Of a stretch of DNA of 27,338 nt, positions 15,073-23,487 are shown piece by piece; within the stretch, counting starts at the first letter, position 1, and every line of letters begins with the position of its first letter. This stretch comes from JAXDLH01 sp034666705 (GTDB lineage Bacteria > Chloroflexota > UBA6077 > SHYK01), in NCBI GenBank assembly GCA_034666705.1, contig JAXDLH010000402.1, forward strand, positions 1 through 27,338, written 5' to 3'. The notes beneath the pieces are model-generated. The model was not told the origin of the DNA and did no database searches. It was given only the letters and a program-made list of their open reading frames with translations. Both the position numbers and the translations under genes were made by a program.

Positions 15073-16089
15073 CTAAATCTCGGAGATAGCAACCTCGCGG
15101 CGCTCATCCGACGAGCGGCGAATGGCGTCCATCACCCGCTGCACCTCGAGGCCATCTGCGAAGGTCGGGAACGGACCGGAGTCCTTGCCATTGATGCGGT
15201 CGACGACCCGCTGGGCCAACTCGACGAAGGGACCGAGGCGCGGGTCTTCGAGCCGGCCCTGATCGACGGCGTCGTCGGGCGCTATCTCCTCCGGGTCGCC
15301 GCCGGTCGAGCGATACAGCATGGTGCCCTCGATAAAAAGCGAGCCCTTGGGGCCGTAGACCTCGACGCGGTTGGGGCCTCCTTTGGCGCCCTGACTCAGA
15401 TTGATGCTGCCGGTCACGCCATTCTGCAGGCGGAAGCTCACACTCGCGGTATCCTCGGCGGTCGCACCTTGCATGGCGACAGAGCGCAGGTCGGCCTGCA
15501 CCGCCGCGAATGGCCCGATCCAGAGGCGCACCGCATCGATAAAGTGGGAGCCGATCGCCTGGAGGACCCCGCCGCCGCGCGCCCGGTCGCGCCACCAGCT
15601 ATCCTCCGCCGGCGGCCGGCCACCCCGTAGCTGGGCGATGCGGACGAGGAACGGCTCGCCGATCTCGCCAGCGTCGATCAATCGTTTCAGTGCACGCCGC
15701 GCCGGGACGAAGCGGAACTCGTGGTCCACCGCATGCACGCGATTGTGCCGCTCGGCGGTCGCAAGCATCGCCTCCGCTTCGGTCACGTTCATTGCGAGTG
15801 GCTTCTCGCACAAGACGTGCGCGCCGGCCTCAAATGCGGCAATCGCCATTTCGTGGTGGAGGTACGGCGGGGCGGTGATCGCCACGAGGTCCAGTTGCGC
15901 CTCATGAAGCATGGTGTGGTAATCATCGTACGCGTGGCCGAGGCCGTACTCGCTGGCCACCGCCTGGGCGCGCTCCAGGCGCCCGCTCGTTACTGCGACG
16001 AGCTCTGCGCCATCCAGGCAGCGCACGCCTGGCGCCACCACGTTCGCCCCAAACCCCGTGCCGATGAGTCCGACCCGCACTGCGCACAT
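15073..16089 (-). CDS. Gfo/Idh/MocA-family oxidoreductase
   Basis: An NAD(P)-dependent sugar- or cyclitol-type dehydrogenase of 338 residues, acting in the cytoplasm. The N-terminal Rossmann fold has VRVGLIGTGFGANVV, followed by DLVAITAPPYLHHE and the family's GAHVLCEKPLAMN, whose Lys is catalytic. The C-terminal domain holds GGVLQAIGSHFIDAVRLWIG, with the conserved His. The exact substrate cannot be told. ATG 16089 follows GGAGG by eight bases, and a good sigma70-type promoter lies about 30 bases upstream. The frame stays open for another 190 codons upstream, but that part is antisense to rsgA and is not part of the protein. Confidence 0.93.
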   Translation of the reverse strand: MCAVRVGLIGTGFGANVVAPGVRCLDGAELVAVTSGRLERAQAVASEYGLGHAYDDYHTMLHEAQLDLVAITAPPYLHHEMAIAAFEAGAHVLCEKPLAMNVTEAEAMLATAERHNRVHAVDHEFRFVPARRALKRLIDAGEIGEPFLVRIAQLRGGRPPAEDSWWRDRARGGGVLQAIGSHFIDAVRLWIGPFAAVQADLRSVAMQGATAEDTASVSFRLQNGVTGSINLSQGAKGGPNRVEVYGPKGSLFIEGTMLYRSTGGDPEEIAPDDAVDQGRLEDPRLGPFVELAQRVVDRINGKDSGPFPTFADGLEVQRVMDAIRRSSDERREVAISEI

Positions 16090-16116
16090 GCCGTGTCCCT
16101 CCGTCGCTGTGCCCGG

Positions 16117-16145
16117 GTTATAGGGGAGCCGTGGTGTCGCGTCAA
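16117..16145 (-). promoter_or_regulatory. Sigma70-type promoter of the Gfo/Idh/MocA gene
   Basis: Read on the minus strand, TTGACG (16145-16140) and TATAAC (16122-16117) are separated by exactly 17 bases. Transcription would start about 20 bases before the ATG at 16089. It lies in the 130-base divergent region shared with rsgA. Confidence 0.7.
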
Positions 16146-16219
16146 AGTGCACGTGGTAATGCGTGCCAGGGTCTGGCATCCTTGACATAGTGACACCGGA
16201 TGTGGGGAAACGCGAGCGC

Positions 16220-17281
16220 ATGGATCTGAACGCCCTGGGGTGGAGCGACTTCTTCGCCGAGCCATTCGAGCCGCACGCCGCCCGCGGCCTCGTCCCCGCC
16301 CGCGTTGCCATCGCCTTCAACCGCTTCTTCCGGGTGTATACGGAACAGGGCGAGTTGACGGTGGTCAGCTCAGGCCGGCTCCTCCACCATGCGGCGAGCC
16401 GGGCTGAGCTCCCTACCGCCGGCGACTGGGTGGCAGTCCGCGTGCGCTCCGATGGCGGGGGGGCGATCCAGGCCGTTCTGCCACGAAAGAGCCAGTTCAC
16501 GCGCAAGATGGCCGGTCGGGTCGTCGAGCAGCAGGTCGTGGCCGCGAACGTCGACACAGTCTTCCTGGTCTCCGGGCTGGACGACGAATTCAACACGCGC
16601 CGCATCGAGCGGTATCTGATCATGACGTGGGAGAGTGGCGCGCAGCCGGTCGTGATCCTCAACAAGACCGATCTGGTGGACGACGCCCCTGAGTTGGTAC
16701 GCGAGGTGGAAGCGATCGCCGCTGGCGTGCCCGTGCACGCGATCAGCTCAAAACTCGACGAGGGGATGGAGATCGTCCGGCGCTACCTGCGCCCCGGCCA
16801 GACCATTGCGCTTCTTGGCTCATCGGGCGTCGGGAAGACGACCATCACGAATCGCTTGCTTGGCGAGGACCGCTTCGCGACCGCTGAGGTGCGCGTCGCC
16901 GACTCGCGAGGCCGGCACACGACGACGAATCGGCAACTCGTGTTGCTGCCGCAGGGTGGCCTGTTGCTCGACACGCCGGGTATGCGCGAGATCCAGCTAT
17001 GGGATGCAGATGGTGGTGCGGAGCAGAACTTCGCAGACATCGACGATATCGTGGCGCTCTGCCATTTCGGTGATTGTCGGCATGGGAGCGAGCCTGGCTG
17101 CGCCGTGCGCCTCGCCATCGACGAGGGTCGACTCGACCCCGCCCGGTTCGAGGGCTACCTGAAAATCCAGGAGGAGCTTGACCGTTTCGCAGATCAGCAG
17201 ACCCTGCACGGTCAGCTTGAGGCCAAACGTCGCGTCAAAGTCATCACGCGCGCTGTCGAGCAGCTCCAGCGCAGCCGCTAG
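16220..17281 (+). CDS. rsgA: Small ribosomal subunit biogenesis GTPase RsgA
   Basis: A circularly permuted GTPase that checks late maturation of the 30S subunit. About 353 residues. An N-terminal OB fold (about residues 20-100) precedes a GTPase domain whose motifs come in the permuted order G4 (NKTD), G1 (GSSGVGKTTITNRL) and G3 (DTPGM). A C-terminal zinc-binding region has CHFGDCRHGSEPGC. ATG 16220 gives the family-like MDLNALGW start; there is only a loose GGGGAA ahead of it, and in-frame GTG codons upstream (16190, 16202) are possible. The plus-strand TTGACA at 16182 lacks a matching -10 at normal spacing. Confidence 0.94.
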   Translation: MDLNALGWSDFFAEPFEPHAARGLVPARVAIAFNRFFRVYTEQGELTVVSSGRLLHHAASRAELPTAGDWVAVRVRSDGGGAIQAVLPRKSQFTRKMAGRVVEQQVVAANVDTVFLVSGLDDEFNTRRIERYLIMTWESGAQPVVILNKTDLVDDAPELVREVEAIAAGVPVHAISSKLDEGMEIVRRYLRPGQTIALLGSSGVGKTTITNRLLGEDRFATAEVRVADSRGRHTTTNRQLVLLPQGGLLLDTPGMREIQLWDADGGAEQNFADIDDIVALCHFGDCRHGSEPGCAVRLAIDEGRLDPARFEGYLKIQEELDRFADQQTLHGQLEAKRRVKVITRAVEQLQRSR

Positions 17282-17293
17282 GCGCGTGGACTG

Positions 17294-17476
17294 CTAATTC
17301 TCCAGGACCTCGATGATCCGGTTGGTGATGGCCTGCATCTCCTCTGACTTCAGCCGTCCGGCCTGGTAGAGGACAATCCGTTCCTCGGATGTGAAAAGCC
17401 GGCTTGGTCGAGCGTTACTGACCTGATTCAGGCCGCCGGACTCGAAGTCGGTGGGTTCGAGCGCTACGGCGTAGGG
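17294..17476 (-). pseudogene. C-terminal remnant of a MazF/PemK-type toxin
   Basis: On the minus strand from 17476 the frame reads PYAVALEPTDFESGGLNQVS, then NARPSRLFTSEERIVLYQAG and RLKSEEMQAITNRIIEVLEN, ending at TAG 17296-17294. This is the pattern of the second half of MazF/PemK RNases (SGGLN-x-x-S-x-A-R-P-x-R-L, then L-x-x-GRLK). The first half, including the start and the N-terminal strands, is missing, and a stop (TGA 17479-17477) lies directly upstream in frame. It joins the antitoxin remnant in another frame, so an internal deletion seems to have removed the toxin start. It ends 12 bases past rsgA, which runs the other way. Confidence 0.7.
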
Positions 17477-17477
17477 T

Positions 17478-17615
17478 CATATCGCTCAATGGGGCTGTCT
17501 TCATCTGGCCCGCCTCGTGTTGCGTCTTCAAGAAACGGATGAAGTCGACCACCTGCCCGAGCGGTGGCTCGGGCGCACTCTAAATTTCCTACAGGAGAAC
17601 GTCTCGCGCTTTCAT
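17478..17615 (-). pseudogene. Broken antitoxin gene (DUF2281-like) with two stop codons
   Basis: The minus-strand frame from ATG 17615 reads MKARDVLL, stop, EI, stop, SAPEPPLGQVVDFIRFLKTQ, HEAGQMKTAPLSDM. The pattern MKARD-LL-xEI...PEP-L-x-V-x-DF-RFLK is that of small antitoxins of the DUF2281 type. Both internal stops are TAG where Gln (CAG) and Glu (GAG) would be expected, so each needs one base change. A GGAG ribosome site still lies eight bases before the ATG. The frame then runs into the toxin remnant after a deletion. The 139 bases upstream (17616-17754) are AT-richer than the rest and show no sure promoter. Confidence 0.65.
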
Positions 17616-17754
17616 GGATTGATCTCCAGATTATCTGACCAGCTTATACCACGCGTAAGAATAACATTGGACAGATTTACTATGTAGAGGCGGTCCTGCA
17701 CAAAGCCCGATGCTTTGCCGCGTACCTTTGCGGCCCTACCCGAAATCTCGAATC

Positions 17755-17800
17755 CCCCCATTTTATGACTATAATGACCAGCATAGTCATAAAATGGGGG
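17755..17800. promoter_or_regulatory. Operator/promoter: perfect 17-bp-arm inverted repeat with a consensus -10 box
   Basis: Arms 17755-17771 (CCCCCATTTTATGACTA) and 17784-17800 are exact reverse complements around a 12-base centre. TATAAT occurs at 17770-17775, across the end of the left arm, so a bound repressor would block RNA polymerase. The repeat ends six bases before the GTG start of the antitoxin. No clear -35 box is seen at 17-18 bases. The expected repressor is the Phd-type antitoxin, alone or with its toxin. Confidence 0.75.
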
Positions 17801-17806
17801 TGCGGG

Positions 17807-18061
17807 GTGTCGAAAACAATCTGGTCGGTCGCAGAGGCTAAAGCTCAGTTCAGCGAGGTGATTGATCGGGCTCGAACCGATGGACCGCAGACGATTACGC
17901 GGAACGGCCACGCCACCGTGGTGATCATCACCGTAGAGGAGTGGGAGCGACAGACGAAGCGCGCGGGCACGCTCGCTGATTTCCTCGCTGCTTCGCCGCT
18001 TCGCGAGTCAGGGTTGGACGTCACCCGCCCAGTGGATGGTCCACGCGATCTCGACCTGTGA
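17807..18061 (+). CDS. Phd/YefM-type antitoxin
   Basis: An 84-residue protein. MSKTIWSVAEAKAQFSEVID, then RARTDGPQTITRNGHATVVI and ITVEEWERQTKR is the classic Phd/YefM N-terminal DNA-binding fold. The C-terminal part (LADFLAASPLRESGLDVTRP) is the flexible toxin-binding tail. The GTG start at 17807 fits the family N-terminus; an ATG at 17765 would put 14 extra residues encoded by the operator in front and is rejected. Its stop codon overlaps the toxin start (GTGA), so the two are coupled. Confidence 0.9.
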   Translation: MSKTIWSVAEAKAQFSEVIDRARTDGPQTITRNGHATVVIITVEEWERQTKRAGTLADFLAASPLRESGLDVTRPVDGPRDLDL

Positions 18062-18483
18062 GTTTGCTGCTCGATACCAACGTGATCTCTGAGTGGGTGA
18101 AGCCGCGGCCGGATCCGGGAGTCGTGGCATGGCTGGCGGGAGTTGATGAGGATCAGGTCTTCATTAGCGTGATCACGCTCGCTGAGATTCGGCGCGGCGT
18201 CGATCGCATGCCCGCGGGCGTCAGACGCGACCGCCTCGACGTCTGGCTCCAAAACGATCTGCCGGCACGCTTCGATATGCGCATCATCCCAGTTGATGAC
18301 GCCGTTGCTCTTGCCTGGGGGTGCATCGTCGCGCGCCGCGAAGCAAGCGGTCGGCCAATCAACGCAATGGACGCGTTTATCGCCGCGACCGCCGAAGCGC
18401 ACACCCTCACGCTTGTAACTCGTAACGTGGCCGACTTCGAGCGTTCCGTCGAAGTCATCGTGAATCCATGGATTGAACGGTAA
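18058..18483 (+). CDS. PIN-domain toxin (VapC-type)
   Basis: A 141-residue PIN-domain RNase toxin paired with the Phd-type antitoxin. All acidic active-site positions are visible: Asp in LLLDTNVISEW, Glu in ITLAEIRRGVD, Asp in INAMDAFIAATA, and the last motif LVTRNVADFE. This FitB/VapC-like variety is often paired with Phd antitoxins. It ends six bases from the stop of the Lhr-type helicase, which runs toward it, with no visible terminator between. Confidence 0.93.
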   Translation: MSLLLDTNVISEWVKPRPDPGVVAWLAGVDEDQVFISVITLAEIRRGVDRMPAGVRRDRLDVWLQNDLPARFDMRIIPVDDAVALAWGCIVARREASGRPINAMDAFIAATAEAHTLTLVTRNVADFERSVEVIVNPWIER

Positions 18484-18489
18484 GTCTCA

Positions 18490-21400
18490 TTACCGCGCGG
18501 CGGCGGTCTGGCGCTGGAATTGCAAGCGGCTCTGGACGACGCCGAGGGGGCCGGATTCGACGGGGATGCCGTCGCGGTAGGCGATCGCCTGGTTGGAGAA
18601 TGGCGAGATGCGGCTTCCCGGAGTGAGGATCCCGACGAGATTCAGGGGGTCGCCGCTGTTCACGATCACGACCTCGCCTTCTGCCTGGCTTCGACGCCCC
18701 GCGCGGAGCGCGTCGACCGCCGCCGGCAGCGCGTACTGCTCCCCGATGAAGCTTGCCACAAAGCGGCCCCCGCGGATCTCACCGCGCGCCTCGAGCCGGC
18801 GGTACACGCCGAGCAGCTCGCGCCACGGCGGCAGTGCCCGCTCGCGGGCGAGGAGGTCGCGGAACACCACGCCGTAGCGACGCAGCAGTTGCCAGGCGAT
18901 GCGCTCCACCCGCTCCGACGCACTCGGTAGCTCGCCTTCGGGCTCACCCCAGAGCGACCAGCGGCCAACGGGCATCGCACGACCCGAGCCGAGCCCGGGA
19001 TGCACGGCTTGTAGATACTTTGGCGGTGGGCGCCGCTTCGCCTCTGGCTGCAAGAGCACCCGCAGGCCCGCAACGCCGTCGCCGCTCACGAGCCCGCGCG
19101 TCACCAGCTCCCAGAGGGCATCTTCAACCTCGGCCGGCAACCGGTGCACGCCGCGTGCCACGTCCGTCAAGAATGATGCCCCCCGCCGTGCCAGGTACTC
19201 GGCCACCTCGCCGGCGGCGGCCGAAAGTCCGGGCAACTCCCACGCAGGATGCGCGGGATCAGCATCGCTCGGCTCGGGCAACCAGAACGACAGCTCCTCG
19301 CGGAGCAAGAAGGCGAGCGCCGCCTGGCGCGACGGTGCCTGTCGGGATCGGCCTGCGCTTCGGATCTTGCCAGGCGCTGCTCGTTTCGATGACCAGCGTT
19401 GGGGAAGCTCGGGTCCACCCTTCGAGAGCCTCAGGGCGAACGGTCCTTCGATCCGTTCGCCCTGAGGCTCTCGAAGGGCCCGTTCGAACGCTGTTGGAGG
19501 GGCGAGGGGGACCATGACGGTTGCCAGAACTTCGTCCTCCTCGGCGACGACTTTGCGGCTGAGACGGCCCCACGCGACCAGTCCCGATAGGCAGAGCTGC
19601 TCCAGATCGGCCGGGGCATACTGCGCAATCCGCGCGGGCAGTACGGACGTCTCCCACGCCGGGCCGGGGAGCTCCAGCCCTTGCAGTTGGCCGAGCACCG
19701 CCGCCACGCCGTCGGCGCCGTGCAGTTGCGTGCCCGGCGCCACATGCTGCCAGCGGAGCAAGAAGCGGATAAAATCCGCCGCTGCGACCGGCTCGATCTC
19801 CTGGCGCAGCCGTCCGAGCGTCATGCGGTGGATGCGTGCCAGCAGGCCCCGCTCGCACCATTCGACGTCGCCGGGCCCGGCTTCCACAGTGTAGCGACCG
19901 CGCAGTACCACGCCGCGCCCCTCGAGCGCCGCGAGCGCCATCTTGATGGTGCCGAGGGTGAGCCCGAGCCGCGCCGCCAGCGACTCGGCGGTCACCGGCC
20001 CGAGCGCCTCCAGCCAGCCCTGCACAATGAGCTGCGCGGCCTCGTCTTCGGGAATCGTCCGCCGGCCGGCGGGCGGCTCCAGCATCGGCTCCAGCACGAG
20101 CGGCCCGAGGAGCTCGCGGACCATCGCGATGCGCTCCGCCGCGACGAGCGCGTGGGCTGGTCCGTCCGCAGTCTGCCAGGTCGCCACCGTGGAGCGGCGA
20201 TCGGCGATGAGCGTCTCGGCAAGCCGGGCCCAGTTGTCGAGCTCCGCCGCCGGCAGGATCCCGACCGAGAGCAGCAAGTCGTGCAGCTCCTCGGCATCGC
20301 GCACGTCCGGCCATGCCTGGCTGCGCACGACGGCGATCGCCTCCTCGTCGAGCGCGCCAATCCCCCCTGCGAGGTCCGGGCCTGCCCGTCGCAGCGCCAC
20401 CGCCCGCGCGCGCCGTTCCTCCAGCGGGGCGTCGTCGAGGAACGCGTAGGGGTTGGCATTGAGGATCTCGTGCGACATCTGCGAGGGCACTGGCGTCTCG
20501 ACGGTCACCGTGCGCAGCTCGCCGGACTCGATCTGCTCCAGAATGGTGCGCAGACCGTCGAGGTCCATCGCCTCCGTCAGGCAGTTGGCAATCGTCTCGT
20601 TTACGAGTGGGTGGTCGGGCGGCACGATCGGCCCGGTGCGGTTGTCGCCGCAGCCGATCTGCGCGGGGAACACGGCCGCCAGCAAGTCCTCGGCGCGCAT
20701 CCGCTGAATCGGCATTGGGACCCGGCGCCCGCCCTGATGCCGCAGCAGTGCAAGCGAGCGCGTCGCATTCCAGCGCCAGCGGTTGGCGAACATCGGCGAA
20801 GCTAACGCGGCCTGCGTCAGGTCTTCGCGCAGCATTAGGAGGCGCACCATACCGAACACGCTCTCCAGAGGGAATGAGTGCTGCTCGCCGAGGGAGAGCA
20901 CAATACCGTCGTCCGTCGCCGCCGCCTGCAGCTCGAAGTCGAAGGTGACGCAGAAGCGCTTGCGCAACGCCAGGCCCCACGCCCGATTGATCCGCCCGCC
21001 GAACGGGGTATGCAGGATGAGCTGCATGCCCCCCGACTCGTCGAAGAAGCGCTCGGCGATGACGGTGTGCTGGCTGGGGATGGCGCCGAGCACCTGGACC
21101 GTTTGCGCCACGTAGTCGGCGATCTGCTCGGCGCCAGCGCGCGGTATGCCCGTCTCGGCCTCCAGCCACCCGCACGCCGCCTCGCGGTCAGGAAGCCGCT
21201 GCGCGACGGCTTCGCGCAGCTCACCTACTGCGGCCGATAGCTCGGCCGAGCGGGCCGGCGCTTCCCCGAGCCAGAAGGGGATCGTCGGGGGCGCGCCCTG
21301 GGCATCCTCGACGCGCACGCGCCCGGCCTCGACCCGCCTGATGCGCCACGAGTGGTTGCCGAGCAAGAAGATGTCGCCGCCCATGCTCTCGACGGCGAAA

Positions 21401-23331
21401 TCCTCGTGTACCTTGCCGACGAACGTGCCGGCCGGCTCCTCGAGCACGTCGTAATCGGCCACGTCCGGAATCGCGCCACCGGAGGTGATGGCTGCCAGCC
21501 GTGCGCCGCGCCGTGCCCGGACCATGCCATGCACGCGATCCCAGTGCAGGTGCGCCGAGCGGCGGCCGCGCCCCGTCGCGATCCCCTCGCTCAGCATCTC
21601 GAGGAGCTCGTCGAACTCGCCGCGCGTCAGGTCGCGGAAGGAGGCCGCGCGATGCATCATGGCAAACAGATCGTCGGCGCTGATGTCGCCGGTGGCCGCG
21701 GTCGCGACCATTTGCTGGGCGAGCACGTCGAGCGGGTTGGATGGCAGGCCGATGCGGTCGAGCTCGCCCTGTCGCACCGCGCGCAAGGCGGCGGCGCTCT
21801 GGATGAGGTCGTCGCGCGTGAGTGGGTAGATGATGCCCTTCGGGATCGCGCCGAGCCAGTGGCCGGCGCGTCCGACACGTTGCAGCAGGCTCGCAATCAG
21901 GCGCGGCGCGCCCACGTGGCACACCAGATCGACGTGACCGATATCGATGCCGAGCTCCAGCGAGGCCGTCGCGACCATCACCGGGATCGCGCCGGACTTG
22001 AGGCGCTGCTCGGCGTCGAGCCGCGTCTCGCGCGAGAGGCTGCCGTGGTGGGCGGCCACCCGCTCAGCACCGAGCCGCTCACTCAGTTGGTGCGATACGC
22101 GCTCGACTGCGCGGCGGGTATTGACGAACACGAGCGTCGTGCGGTGCGCCTGCACCTGCGCCACCATGTGCTCGTATATCTCCCCCCACAACTCGTGCGT
22201 AGCGATGGGGCCGAGCTCTTGCTCAGGGATCGCGATCCGCAGGTCCATCTCGCGGCGATGACCAACGTCGACGATCGCCACGGGCGACCGCACCGCTTGC
22301 CTTTCGGGCCTGGGAACGCGAGCTTCCTGCTCGAAGGCAGAGGAACCTAACCCCCCGCCCCCGCCGTGCATCCTGAGCCCCTCGACGGAGCCCGTCCTGA
22401 GCCCTTCGACAGACTCAGGACGGGCTCCGCCGAGGGATCCGGCGCAGGAAGGGGGAGTCACGGTGCTTGCCGTCTTGAGGCCGCGATCGAGGGATCCATC
22501 CTCTAATGGTTCGGGCTGGGGATCCTTCGCCTCGCCCCCGTTCGCTTCGCCAATGAGGGCAGCCCCATCGGCTCCCCTCCCCCAACTCTGGGGGAGGGGT
22601 CGGGGGCGAGGGCCGTCCGGTGCGGGAAGAGCAGCAAGAGTGGCGTCCTGCGCCCCCGGAAGCGCGAAATCCTCAAACCCGACGAGCAGCTCGGCGATCG
22701 CCTCGATGGGCTTCTGGGTCGCGCTCAAGCCAATCCGCTGCAGCTTGCGGCCGGCGAGCAGGTCGAGTCGCTCGAGGCTCACGGCGAGGTGCGCCCCGCG
22801 CTTATCGCCGGCCACGGCGTGGATCTCGTCCACGATCACCGTCTCCGCCGAGGCAAGAAAAGCCCGGCTGCGCTCAGCCGTGAGCAAGATGTACAGGGAT
22901 TCTGGCGTGGTAATCAGGATGTGGGGTGGGCGTCGCAGCATGCGCGCGCGGTCCGCGGTCGGGGTATCTCCGCTGCGCACGGCTACGCGGATCTCTGGCA
23001 GATGATGGCCGTGAGCCGTTGCCAGCTCGCGGACGCCGGCGAGCGGAATCTGGAGATTCTTCTCGACGTCATTCCCAAGCGCCTTGAGCGGGGAGACGTA
23101 CACGACGAGAGTATGGTCTGGCAGATCCCCTGCCAGCGCGCGGGTCACCAGCCCATTGATCGCCCACAAAAATGCGGCCAGCGTCTTGCCGGAGCCGGTC
23201 GGCGCCGCGATCAGCGTGTGCTGCCCGTTGGCAATCGCCTGCCAGCCGGCATGCTGCGGCGCGGTCGGCTCGCCGAAGCGCGTGGCGAACCATTCGGCGA
23301 CCAACGGATGGAAATCGACTGGAACATGCAT
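18490..23331 (-). CDS. lhr: Lhr-type large DNA/RNA helicase with repeat-derived inserts
   Basis: A superfamily 2 helicase of 1613 residues that moves 3' to 5' on nucleic acid, probably in repair. Motif I is AAPTGSGKT (about 43-51), motif II DEIH, motif III SAT, and the second RecA domain has RTTLVFVNTRRAVERVSHQL, ATASLELGIDIG and QRVGRAGHW. Winged-helix and Lhr-core domains follow (IPFWLGEAPARS, FELQAAATDDG), then the long C-terminal domain (LLRWQHVAPGTQLHG). Family members are around 1500 residues. The extra length comes from two low-complexity blocks, about residues 235-330 and 1285-1330, whose DNA is made of inverted and mosaic repeats of the intergenic type. The frame is open throughout. 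No Shine-Dalgarno is obvious at ATG 23331. Confidence 0.92.
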   Translation of the reverse strand: MHVPVDFHPLVAEWFATRFGEPTAPQHAGWQAIANGQHTLIAAPTGSGKTLAAFLWAINGLVTRALAGDLPDHTLVVYVSPLKALGNDVEKNLQIPLAGVRELATAHGHHLPEIRVAVRSGDTPTADRARMLRRPPHILITTPESLYILLTAERSRAFLASAETVIVDEIHAVAGDKRGAHLAVSLERLDLLAGRKLQRIGLSATQKPIEAIAELLVGFEDFALPGAQDATLAALPAPDGPRPRPLPQSWGRGADGAALIGEANGGEAKDPQPEPLEDGSLDRGLKTASTVTPPSCAGSLGGARPESVEGLRTGSVEGLRMHGGGGGLGSSAFEQEARVPRPERQAVRSPVAIVDVGHRREMDLRIAIPEQELGPIATHELWGEIYEHMVAQVQAHRTTLVFVNTRRAVERVSHQLSERLGAERVAAHHGSLSRETRLDAEQRLKSGAIPVMVATASLELGIDIGHVDLVCHVGAPRLIASLLQRVGRAGHWLGAIPKGIIYPLTRDDLIQSAAALRAVRQGELDRIGLPSNPLDVLAQQMVATAATGDISADDLFAMMHRAASFRDLTRGEFDELLEMLSEGIATGRGRRSAHLHWDRVHGMVRARRGARLAAITSGGAIPDVADYDVLEEPAGTFVGKVHEDFAVESMGGDIFLLGNHSWRIRRVEAGRVRVEDAQGAPPTIPFWLGEAPARSAELSAAVGELREAVAQRLPDREAACGWLEAETGIPRAGAEQIADYVAQTVQVLGAIPSQHTVIAERFFDESGGMQLILHTPFGGRINRAWGLALRKRFCVTFDFELQAAATDDGIVLSLGEQHSFPLESVFGMVRLLMLREDLTQAALASPMFANRWRWNATRSLALLRHQGGRRVPMPIQRMRAEDLLAAVFPAQIGCGDNRTGPIVPPDHPLVNETIANCLTEAMDLDGLRTILEQIESGELRTVTVETPVPSQMSHEILNANPYAFLDDAPLEERRARAVALRRAGPDLAGGIGALDEEAIAVVRSQAWPDVRDAEELHDLLLSVGILPAAELDNWARLAETLIADRRSTVATWQTADGPAHALVAAERIAMVRELLGPLVLEPMLEPPAGRRTIPEDEAAQLIVQGWLEALGPVTAESLAARLGLTLGTIKMALAALEGRGVVLRGRYTVEAGPGDVEWCERGLLARIHRMTLGRLRQEIEPVAAADFIRFLLRWQHVAPGTQLHGADGVAAVLGQLQGLELPGPAWETSVLPARIAQYAPADLEQLCLSGLVAWGRLSRKVVAEEDEVLATVMVPLAPPTAFERALREPQGERIEGPFALRLSKGGPELPQRWSSKRAAPGKIRSAGRSRQAPSRQAALAFLLREELSFWLPEPSDADPAHPAWELPGLSAAAGEVAEYLARRGASFLTDVARGVHRLPAEVEDALWELVTRGLVSGDGVAGLRVLLQPEAKRRPPPKYLQAVHPGLGSGRAMPVGRWSLWGEPEGELPSASERVERIAWQLLRRYGVVFRDLLARERALPPWRELLGVYRRLEARGEIRGGRFVASFIGEQYALPAAVDALRAGRRSQAEGEVVIVNSGDPLNLVGILTPGSRISPFSNQAIAYRDGIPVESGPLGVVQSRLQFQRQTAAAR
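19418..19478. repeat. Perfect inverted repeat inside lhr, 26-bp arms
   Basis: Arms 19418-19443 and 19453-19478 are exact reverse complements around a 9-base loop. The left arm begins CCCTTCGAGAGCCTCAGGGC. On the coding strand it gives the peptides REPQGERIEGPFALRLSKGG, which do not look like Lhr. It sits between ATVMVPLAPP and QAALAFLLREELSFWL, parts that do belong to the helicase C-terminal region. Confidence 0.8.
22345..22625. repeat. Block of intergenic-type mosaic repeats inside lhr
   Basis: Within the gap between the two RecA domains of the helicase lie three repeat types. At 22386-22429 there is an inverted repeat with 16-bp arms (CGGAGCCCGTCCTGAG and its complement). At 22452-22545 are the TCACGG, TTGAGGCCGCGATCGAGGGATC and GGATCCTTCGC modules that are also found at 272-344 and 3320-3477. 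At 22574-22599 the palindrome CCCCTCCCCCA/TGGGGGAGGGG matches the one at 402-429. The encoded peptide is low complexity (ARPESVEGLRTGSVEGLR, MHGGGGGLG). Confidence 0.75.
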
Positions 23332-23487
23332 TCTGCGCGGATTCTACGGAGCGCAGCATGGCCTCGCAGGCACCGGCCGACAATCTGAGAGTTGCCTGTG
23401 TCCAAGGCTGCGTTAAATCGACCAACACTCGATGCAGATGGCCAGTTCGCGTCGGGGGATGATGCAGTGCCTCGCTTGGGTTTGGTC

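Noticed and set aside
16182..16187. TTGACA upstream of rsgA as a -35 box
   Set aside because: The hexamers 16-18 bases downstream are GG-rich and look nothing like a -10.
16090..16665. N-terminal extension of the Gfo/Idh/MocA frame
   Set aside because: It lies antisense to rsgA and upstream of a good promoter and ribosome site; the Rossmann loop belongs at the start from 16089.
17445..17470. GGTTCGAGC stretch resembling a tRNA T-arm
   Set aside because: No acceptor stem, D-arm or anticodon arm can be built around it; the stretch belongs to the MazF-like remnant.
19259..21175. Open frame of 638 codons on the minus strand inside lhr
   Set aside because: Second minus-strand frame of the helicase gene, dominated by Arg, Gly and Ala; the Lhr frame is the real one.
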